Virus record (IMG/VR): IMGVR_UViG_3300017963_002715 | Coordinates: 1-25,221 of that record | Length of the DNA stretch: 25,221 bases | DNA from: a virus | Strand: one strand, 5' to 3' | In this document: positions 20,299 to 25,221 of the stretch, one piece after another | How the letters are laid out: the number at the start of each line of letters is the position of its first letter | Numbering within the stretch: the stretch's first letter is position 1 | Notes under the pieces: generated by a model | The model's database searches: none | Seen by the model: the letters and a program-made list of their open reading frames with translations, nothing else | Told to the model about the DNA's origin: nothing | Made by a program: the position numbers and the translations under genes

Positions 20299-20646
20299 GT
20301 GTGTGAAGTCTGTCCCGTCTGCGAACTGGTATATGACGACTTCCGCACAGGGTTCACCTACCAAGACATCTACGGGATGCTGTGGAGCGCGAGCGATGAC
20401 CCGTCGACGTGGCGCTACAAGCGGCGCCACACCATCCTCGGGCTCTGGCACCAAATCAAGAAGGAGATGTGGCGCGACCACGTCGCTGACTGCCGTGAGC
20501 AGCAGCGTGAAGAGGCGGCGGCTGAGGTAGAGGTCTCTGTCCAGGCCGCTCGTGAGGTCGCAGATCTCGAGGTCGACATCGCGCTTCTCGTCGCGCTGGC
20601 GGCCACTGGTAACAACCCGGCGCACGCTGACGCTGTGCCGTTCTGA
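20299..20646 (+). CDS. Hypothetical protein with N-terminal CxxCxxC
   Basis: A 115-residue protein. The N-terminus MCEVCPVCEL holds C2, C5 and C8, and a further Cys sits in HVADC, so a zinc site is plausible. The middle stretch YQDIYGMLWSASDDPSTWRYKRRHTILGLWHQIKKEMW looks like a conserved small domain seen in other phage proteins, but I cannot name it. The tail is helical. GTG 20299 has GAGGTG at 20288-20293. Confidence 0.65.
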   Translation: MCEVCPVCELVYDDFRTGFTYQDIYGMLWSASDDPSTWRYKRRHTILGLWHQIKKEMWRDHVADCREQQREEAAAEVEVSVQAAREVADLEVDIALLVALAATGNNPAHADAVPF

Positions 20647-20660
20647 CTGGAGTTGACGGC

Positions 20661-21071
20661 ATGGGTGACGTCGGTATGATGGGTGTGGCTGCCCAAGCCA
20701 TGACCGGCAGCTCGACGCTCGGCGCGGTCCTCCCCCCCGACTGCAATGAGCTAGAGCTGCCGGTCTCTTCTTCACAGCAGGGACTGATGCAACACAGAGA
20801 CTGGCGCTACGAGGACGAGGTCCACGCGTTGCGCGCTCAAGCGATTGCGCTCGAGTCGCAGGTGGAGAGCTGCAAGACGCAGGTGGAGTCGATGACGACG
20901 ATGCTCAAGGCGCTCGACGAACAAGTGCACGTGCTGCGCTGGCGCCTGACGCAAGCGGAGGCAGAGACCAAGGTTCGACAAAGTCTGGAAAGTGAGGCAG
21001 ACTCGAAGGATGGAAAGTCAGGAAAAGCCGCGCCGCCGACGGCCGGTGAAGAGGACCCCGGCCAAGCGTGA
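20661..21071 (+). CDS. Coiled-coil protein before the terminase
   Basis: A 136-residue protein. The first 45 residues are Gly/Ser/Met-rich; residues about 50-110 are a strong coiled coil (HALRAQAIALESQVESCKTQVESMTTMLKALDEQVHVLRW); the tail is Lys/Glu/Pro-rich. It overlaps the terminase start by 62 bases. As a coiled-coil protein next to the large terminase it could be a small-subunit analogue, but no HTH is visible. ATG 20661 has GGAG in the preceding spacer. Two motif copies lie in the overlap region. Confidence 0.65.
   Translation: MGDVGMMGVAAQAMTGSSTLGAVLPPDCNELELPVSSSQQGLMQHRDWRYEDEVHALRAQAIALESQVESCKTQVESMTTMLKALDEQVHVLRWRLTQAEAETKVRQSLESEADSKDGKSGKAAPPTAGEEDPGQA
20981..20991 (+). repeat. 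Dispersed motif AAGTCTGGAAA, exact copy 8
   Basis: Core in the coiled-coil gene near the terminase start; the full 13-base form is 20980-20992. Confidence 0.7.
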
Positions 21072-22857
21072 CGAGCACGGCCGCTTCTCACCGAAGCCGA
21101 GCGCGCTAGAGACCGCAATGGAGAACGCCGGCGTCACCGACGGCGCGGGTGCGCTTGCGGTCGAGGTGCAAAAGGCTGGAAAGCTCGGGGAGCATCTACA
21201 GCAGCTGCTCGACTACAGCTGCGCCTTCTTCGCCAGCGAGGTGCTCAGCGGGCCGCCTGACCCACCGTACAACGGCAGGTTCCTGATCGGTCGCCATCAC
21301 GAAGAGTGGGACGCGTTGGTGCGCGAGCACCATCGTATCTGCATCATGGCGCCTCGCGACCACTCCAAGACCTTCTTCTTCGACCTGGCCTATCCGATCT
21401 GGCGCGCGTCGAAGGAGCCCAACGGGATCGGCTTCATCTTCTCGGCGACAGCTCCCCAGGCCGAGCGCATCTTGCAGGACATCAAGGACGAGCTGGAGCG
21501 CAACCCGAAGCTCCAGCACCTCGTGCCCAAGAACAAGACGATGTGGTCGTCGACGGCAATCAAGCTCAGCAACGGCCACCGCATCTACGCACGCGGGTTC
21601 GGCACCAAGGTCCGCGGCGCTCACCCAACGTGGATCGTCGTCGACGACGGCCTCAATGACGAGGACGCCTACAGCGAGACCGTGCGCAAGAAGCACGTGG
21701 ACTACTTCTACACCGCCATCACGAACATGATCGTGCCGGGTGGTCAGATCATCGTCGTCGGTACGCCGTTCCACGAGGCGGACCTCTACGCCCAGCTCCG
21801 CACGAACGTCGAGTATAAGTTCGTCCGCTATCAGGCCCTCGACGAGGACACCGGGCGCGTGCTCTGGCCGGAGCGCTACAACCGCGAGCGGCTCGAGCAG
21901 AGGCGTCGAGAGATCGGCACCGTGCGCTTCGCGCGCGAGTTCCAATGCGTGCCGGTCAGCGACGAGATGTCGCTGTTCCCCTCGACGCTATTCCAGGGCT
22001 CACCGATCGAGCAGCCGCTGGTCAAGCTGGGTATGCCGATCGAGTTCTGGCGCAAGGCAGGCATCCGCAGCGTCTTCATGGGCGTTGACATCGCGCTGTC
22101 GTCGTCGGCCGGCGCTGACTACACCGTGATCTGGACGATGGGTATCGACGTCTTCGAGAACCGGTGGATACTGGACATCTTCCGAGACAAGGGGCTCGAC
22201 TACCACGTGCAGCTGAGCCACATCAACAGCATCGCCAGGCGCTACAAGGCGGACTTGATCTTCATCGAAGCGAACCAGGCGCAGCGAGTGTTCGGCACCG
22301 AGCTGATACGCACGACCGACCTACCGGTGAAGCTCTACGAGACTGGCGAAGAGAAGCACAGTCTCGAGAAGGGCGTCCCGTCGCTGCGTGTGAAATTCGA
22401 GAACAAGAAGTACCGCATCCCGCGCGGGGACACGCGCAGCGTCGAGCTGACCGACGTGTGGGTCGCCGAGCTGCGCGCCTTCACCTTCGACGAGGGCAAG
22501 GTGGTGTCCGTGGCTACGCACGACGATACCGTGATGGCGAATTGGATGTGCGAGAACGCCATCAGCCAGGGCGCGTTCTCGTTCTCATTCGGTGACGAAG
22601 AGGATGACTACGTCGACCACAAGATCGCCAAGGGGGAGTTGAAGGAGAGCGCGCTCACCAAGGAAGAGCTGGAGAAGTACATGGCCGAAGTGGCGGCCGA
22701 CCAGAAGCGCGTGCTCGAGGCGGTGGCCGCTGGCACAGTGAAGACGGAAGAGAAGGTGCCCGACGCCAGTGCACCGAAGTTCAACCTCGTCGACGAGGAT
22801 ACGGGTACGCTCAAGGAAGGCGCGCCGTCGCCATCGCAGATGGGAAGGTTCTGGTAG
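21010..22857 (+). CDS. Terminase large subunit
   Basis: A 615-residue ATP-dependent DNA packaging motor and nuclease. An Arg/Lys-rich N-terminus precedes the ATPase domain: variant Walker A MAPRDHSKT (113-121), Walker B WIVVDDGLND (208-217) with adjacent acidic residues, and coupling segment TPFHEADLY. The RNase H-like nuclease follows: FMGVDIALSSSAGADYTVI (D360), LIFIEANQAQ (E420) and HDDTVMANWM (D505/D506). It joins the procapsid to translocate and cut concatemers. ATG 21010 is chosen; a GTG at 20992 would add six residues, and the ribosome site is weak for both. The first part carries several motif copies (20981, 21014, 21171). Confidence 0.9.
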   Translation: MESQEKPRRRRPVKRTPAKRDEHGRFSPKPSALETAMENAGVTDGAGALAVEVQKAGKLGEHLQQLLDYSCAFFASEVLSGPPDPPYNGRFLIGRHHEEWDALVREHHRICIMAPRDHSKTFFFDLAYPIWRASKEPNGIGFIFSATAPQAERILQDIKDELERNPKLQHLVPKNKTMWSSTAIKLSNGHRIYARGFGTKVRGAHPTWIVVDDGLNDEDAYSETVRKKHVDYFYTAITNMIVPGGQIIVVGTPFHEADLYAQLRTNVEYKFVRYQALDEDTGRVLWPERYNRERLEQRRREIGTVRFAREFQCVPVSDEMSLFPSTLFQGSPIEQPLVKLGMPIEFWRKAGIRSVFMGVDIALSSSAGADYTVIWTMGIDVFENRWILDIFRDKGLDYHVQLSHINSIARRYKADLIFIEANQAQRVFGTELIRTTDLPVKLYETGEEKHSLEKGVPSLRVKFENKKYRIPRGDTRSVELTDVWVAELRAFTFDEGKVVSVATHDDTVMANWMCENAISQGAFSFSFGDEEDDYVDHKIAKGELKESALTKEELEKYMAEVAADQKRVLEAVAAGTVKTEEKVPDASAPKFNLVDEDTGTLKEGAPSPSQMGRFW

Positions 22858-23123
22858 TGCCGCGCTACGGCAACAAGCGGCGCCCGAGCACTATCCACTG
22901 TCCGGCGTGTCACGGCATCGCGGCGACGAGGAAGGGAAGCGCGTGCAGGTTCTGCGGAGTGAGGCTCTACTACGTTGGCGAGATCATCGTCGACGATGAC
23001 AAGCAAGCATTCGTCTGGGTCGACGACGGTTGGAGACCCGTCACCGACTCGAAGGGGACAACCAATGGCGACGAAACGGGCAGCCAAGAAGAGCGCGATC
23101 AAGCGCGGGCGGGCGCAGACTAA
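22857..23123 (+). CDS. Zinc-ribbon hypothetical protein
   Basis: An 88-residue protein. C15/C18 (CPAC) and C30/C33 (CRFCG) form a zinc ribbon, followed by a small strand pair (GEIIVDDDKQAFVWVDDGW). The acidic/charged end is encoded in the 59-base overlap with the next gene. GTG 22857 shares one base with the terminase stop (TAGTG). Function unknown. Confidence 0.65.
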   Translation: MPRYGNKRRPSTIHCPACHGIAATRKGSACRFCGVRLYYVGEIIVDDDKQAFVWVDDGWRPVTDSKGTTNGDETGSQEERDQARAGAD

Positions 23124-23550
23124 ATTCGAGGTGCCGTACACCGTCGGTGATCGGTTCTATCTCGTCGACGAGTTCGAGGGTAGCTTCGCAGGCTGTGACG
23201 TCTGTGACGACGTGGGCTATCTGCACAGCGACGACCAAGACGAGGACTTCACGTGTCCAGCGTGTGAGGGAAGCGGCCGAGGCGGGCAGGTATCCGAGTT
23301 CCGCATAATCAAGTACCAGATCACCGCGTTCACTATCAGGCTCGCGCGCTGCGGCCGCATCCGGCCGGCGAAGTTGGCGCCGCAGGTGTTCTACCGCCTG
23401 GATGAGATGAAGGTCGAACTGAGCACCTTGCAGGACAACCCCCGCTGGTGTCGCACCAAGCGCGAGGCTGAGGCGGTGGCGCGCAAGCTCCGCATGGGTG
23501 AGTCGATCGGCTACACGCACCGCCCCAGTGAGGAAGGTGCGGGTCTCTGA
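23065..23550 (+). CDS. DnaJ-type zinc-finger protein
   Basis: A 161-residue protein. The basic start (MATKRAAKKSAIKRGRAQTK) leads to C44/C47 (CDVCDDVGY) and C64/C67 (CPACEGSGRG), which match the CxxCxGxG repeats of the DnaJ zinc finger, though the first one is degenerate. The remainder mixes strands and a helical, charged end. Such fingers in phages often serve small nucleic-acid or protein-binding proteins. ATG 23065 has AAGGGG at 23052-23057. Confidence 0.65.
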   Translation: MATKRAAKKSAIKRGRAQTKFEVPYTVGDRFYLVDEFEGSFAGCDVCDDVGYLHSDDQDEDFTCPACEGSGRGGQVSEFRIIKYQITAFTIRLARCGRIRPAKLAPQVFYRLDEMKVELSTLQDNPRWCRTKREAEAVARKLRMGESIGYTHRPSEEGAGL

Positions 23551-23801
23551 TGCTCAAGGCGTGGCACGTCTGGTGCGGATCAGACCCTAGCGACGGGTCG
23601 CTGCTCGTCTTCGAGGCGACGGTCGGAGCTGCGAAGGCTTTGGCCTGGCGCAAGACGCCATACGACTGGGACTACTTTCCAGACTTGCACATCCGCCGCG
23701 CGCCGGACTGGGACGCCTACGCTGACACGCCCAGGGTGGTCGAGACCAACGAAGAGATGCCGGAGAGCGCGCCGGCGTTCTATGACGACGAGCGGTGCTG
23801 A
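23550..23801 (+). CDS. Hypothetical protein
   Basis: An 83-residue protein, probably one alpha/beta domain (AWHVWCGSDPSDGSLLVFEATVGAAKALAWRKT) with an acidic tail. The ATG overlaps the preceding stop. An exact reverse-strand copy of the dispersed motif (23676-23686) encodes YFPDL. Function unknown. Confidence 0.65.
   Translation: MLKAWHVWCGSDPSDGSLLVFEATVGAAKALAWRKTPYDWDYFPDLHIRRAPDWDAYADTPRVVETNEEMPESAPAFYDDERC
23676..23686 (-). repeat. Dispersed motif AAGTCTGGAAA, exact copy 9
   Basis: Reverse-strand core in the small gene at 23550, read as YFPDL. Confidence 0.7.
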
Positions 23802-23802
23802 T

Positions 23803-24063
23803 ATGAACGTGACGAGCTTGACGATTCGCTTCCGTGGTGACGACGGGAAGGTGCATTCCCAGACGTGGGACATGCGCGGCTTCGATTTCGAGATGCGAGA
23901 AGACATCGGACACGACACCATGGATATGCCCGCGTCGCATGGGACAGAATTGCGGCACGTGCCGACGGGGGCGCGCAGTATCTACATCAAAGCGATACGG
24001 CCGCCGCAGCCGGGAGTGTACGCTCGAGCAGTGAAGAAGATCTTGCGGGAGTTAGGGGGCTGA
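23803..24063 (+). CDS. Hypothetical protein
   Basis: An 86-residue, beta-rich protein (NVTSLTIRFRGDDGKVHSQTWDMRGFDFEM) with a basic C-terminal helix. ATG 23803 is chosen because it lies just after the preceding stop; an in-frame ATG at 23782 would overlap by 20 bases and add seven residues. Neither has a strong ribosome site. Function unknown. Confidence 0.6.
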   Translation: MNVTSLTIRFRGDDGKVHSQTWDMRGFDFEMREDIGHDTMDMPASHGTELRHVPTGARSIYIKAIRPPQPGVYARAVKKILRELGG

Positions 24064-24065
24064 CG

Positions 24066-24359
24066 ATGTGGGTGACGACGAGAATGATCCTGACGGCGGC
24101 GCTGCGTGACCTGGCCGAGCTGGGTGCGATCATGCTGGCCATCTTCATCCCGCTGACGTTCTACGTCTGCGTCGTCGGGGCGTGCGCTACGACGGCCGAC
24201 GAGCGGCCGCTCTACCACGTCTGCGAGGCGATGTGTCGACGGGCCTTCACCCGGTGCCAGCACCTCGAAGAGGCCTATGCGCGGCAGCTCGCGTGCGGCG
24301 ATCAGTACGTCGACTGTCTCAAGGTGGAGTGCAAGCTCCCCGAAGGAGAAGAGCGATGA
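24066..24359 (+). CDS. Membrane protein with cysteine-rich helical ectodomain
   Basis: A 97-residue protein. A transmembrane segment (19-38, GAIMLAIFIPLTFYVCVVGA) is followed by C40 and then a helical region with C53, C57, C64, C77, C84 and C89. The spacing CX3CX6C-X12-CX6CX4C is nearly symmetrical and suggests a disulfide-stapled helical hairpin outside the cytoplasm. VVGAC resembles a lipobox loosely, so a lipoprotein is possible. ATG 24066 follows AGGGGG. The role is unknown; a membrane or lysis accessory is one option. Confidence 0.6.
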   Translation: MWVTTRMILTAALRDLAELGAIMLAIFIPLTFYVCVVGACATTADERPLYHVCEAMCRRAFTRCQHLEEAYARQLACGDQYVDCLKVECKLPEGEER

Positions 24360-24586
24360 AGACCTATGTGGTGACGCTGCCTGTGGTGACGTCGGTGAAT
24401 GTAGCCGTTGAGGCTGAGGGCGAAGAGGCGGCGATCAGCAAGGCGCAGATGCTAGACCTACGCTTCGACGTGACCGGCGAGGGCGATCCAGAGATAGGCG
24501 AAGAGGTGGCTATGCCGCGCGCTGTCGTGCAGGGCAACGTCTACCACGGGCCGATCAATGAGGCTTACGCCGAGGTAGAGCCATGA
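24356..24586 (+). CDS. Hypothetical small beta-rich protein
   Basis: A 76-residue acidic protein. It starts MKTYVVTLPVVTSVNVAVEAEGEEAAISKAQ, a strand-strand-helix pattern seen in many small phage proteins of unknown function. ATG 24356 overlaps the preceding stop as ATGA, with AAGGAGAAG upstream. Its stop overlaps the next start. Confidence 0.7.
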   Translation: MKTYVVTLPVVTSVNVAVEAEGEEAAISKAQMLDLRFDVTGEGDPEIGEEVAMPRAVVQGNVYHGPINEAYAEVEP

Positions 24587-24795
24587 GCGGCGGCACCGCG
24601 TGCCAGTGCGAAGAGCGGCAGAAGCCGCCGGTGGATCGCGACTGGTGCGTGCTACAGCGGCAGTGCAATCACTCCGCGTTCAACGGCGGGCGTTGGACAC
24701 CGAGCGAGTGGTCACACGTGATGTGCATGAGTTGCGGCGCCAGCTGGCGGACGAAGGCGCGCTATGTGCGGCGCCTCCCCGACGCTATGGAGTGA
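24583..24795 (+). CDS. Zinc-finger hypothetical protein
   Basis: A 70-residue protein with C7, C9, C22, C28, H30, C48 and C51 (CMSCGASWRTKARY), enough for one or two zinc sites. The WTPSEWSHVMCMSC part is typical of small phage zinc-finger proteins. ATG 24583 overlaps the preceding stop as ATGA. Function unknown. Confidence 0.65.
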   Translation: MSGGTACQCEERQKPPVDRDWCVLQRQCNHSAFNGGRWTPSEWSHVMCMSCGASWRTKARYVRRLPDAME

Positions 24796-24798
24796 GCG

Positions 24799-25221
24799 AT
24801 GACTGAGACAGTGCAGAAGTTCGACGAAGAAGAGAAGTCGCTGCGCCCGGACCAGCGCAAGTGTCCCGACTGTGGCGAGGTCGTGACCGTCGTCGGCTAC
24901 TTCCTCGGGCCGTGCTACACGCACAACCCCGGCGACGTGTTGTGCCTTCGCAACCAGCTCGCCCAGGCCAAGCGCGAAGCGGTCGAGCGCGTGCGATCAT
25001 TCGAGCTACTCGCGCTCGAGCGCAGGCAGATCATCCACGGCGCGCTGATCTTCCTCGAAGAGGGTATGCCGAAGACCGCGGAGAACATGCTGCGCACGAT
25101 GCGGGTGAGCATTCACGAAGTGTACATGGGCCCGACGCTGAAGTTCTGCGAAGAGGCGCCCGAAGCAGAGATGGGGACGATCTCCCTGGGTGAAGGCGAC
25201 GACGGCACGTTGTCATACGGC
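24799..25221 (+). CDS. Zinc-ribbon hypothetical protein (3' partial)
   Basis: The frame stays open from ATG 24799 to the window edge (141 codons). A zinc-binding N-terminus holds C22/C25 (CPDCGE), C39, H42 and C49, followed by a coiled-coil-like helix (QLAQAKREAVERVRSFELLALERRQII) and a further domain. GAGTGAG precedes the start. Its C-terminus lies beyond the window. Confidence 0.6.
   Translation, partial: MTETVQKFDEEEKSLRPDQRKCPDCGEVVTVVGYFLGPCYTHNPGDVLCLRNQLAQAKREAVERVRSFELLALERRQIIHGALIFLEEGMPKTAENMLRTMRVSIHEVYMGPTLKFCEEAPEAEMGTISLGEGDDGTLSYG

Noticed and set aside
61-23686. The repeated motif as a CRISPR array or iteron cluster
   Set aside because: Copies are short, irregularly spaced over more than 20 kb, in both orientations, and lack uniform spacers or tandem arrangement.
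1-25221. tRNA or other RNA genes
   Set aside because: No cloverleaf-like sequence with a T-arm consensus, and no rRNA segment, was found by eye. The gaps are too short for one outside the leaders described.

Overview
The window reads as a contiguous piece of a GC-rich tailed double-stranded DNA phage genome (Caudoviricetes) or a prophage-derived segment. The reasons are a recognisable large terminase, an amidase endolysin, a phage-type DNA methyltransferase, a recombination/replication module, and more than 40 short genes that all lie on the + strand. The genes are packed tightly, often with 1-4 base ATGA/GTGA overlaps. Shine-Dalgarno sequences are strong (AGGAGG/GGAGGG types), which fits a bacterial host. 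The host cannot be named from the sequence. No tRNA, rRNA, CRISPR array, insertion sequence or integrase was seen.

Layout. 1-9925: a recombination/replication block. It holds a RecA/UvsX-like recombinase, an FmdB-type zinc ribbon, an SbcD-like nuclease, an SbcC/Rad50-like ATPase, a RuvC-like resolvase without an obvious start codon, an HTH protein, a zinc-finger protein, a probable sliding clamp, and then directly an amidase endolysin. 9926-17657: a new transcription unit starts at a well-formed promoter and leads with a PAPS-reductase-like PP-loop ATPase. A paralogous promoter/leader cassette recurs at 13488-13641. The rest of this block is small unknown proteins plus one DUF2786 protein. 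17662-19299: a beta-class DNA methyltransferase followed by two small membrane proteins that could be lysis accessory (spanin-like) proteins. 19350-22857: a protein with a caspase-like His/Cys signature, two small unknowns, a coiled-coil protein and the large terminase. 22857-25221: small zinc-ribbon, membrane and unknown proteins; the last gene runs off the window.

How the genes could work together (inference): RecA-like recombinase, SbcCD-like end-processing, RuvC-like resolvase and clamp form a coherent set for recombination-dependent replication. The resolvase and terminase would feed resolved concatemers into packaging, and the methyltransferase and PP-loop protein may modify DNA or metabolism.

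The most striking undescribed signal is a short dispersed motif, AAAGTCTGGAAAG. Nine exact copies of its 11-base core occur, with about 17 close variants, on both strands and in all reading frames. The motif is enriched in the few intergenic gaps and sits just upstream of, or between, the -35 and -10 boxes of the predicted promoters. It behaves like a DNA-level site (operator/stoperator, promoter-associated or recombination/packaging signal), not a protein-coding constraint. A second signal is a set of small hairpins just upstream of Shine-Dalgarno sequences. Two of these carry compensatory base changes around an identical AGGA loop.
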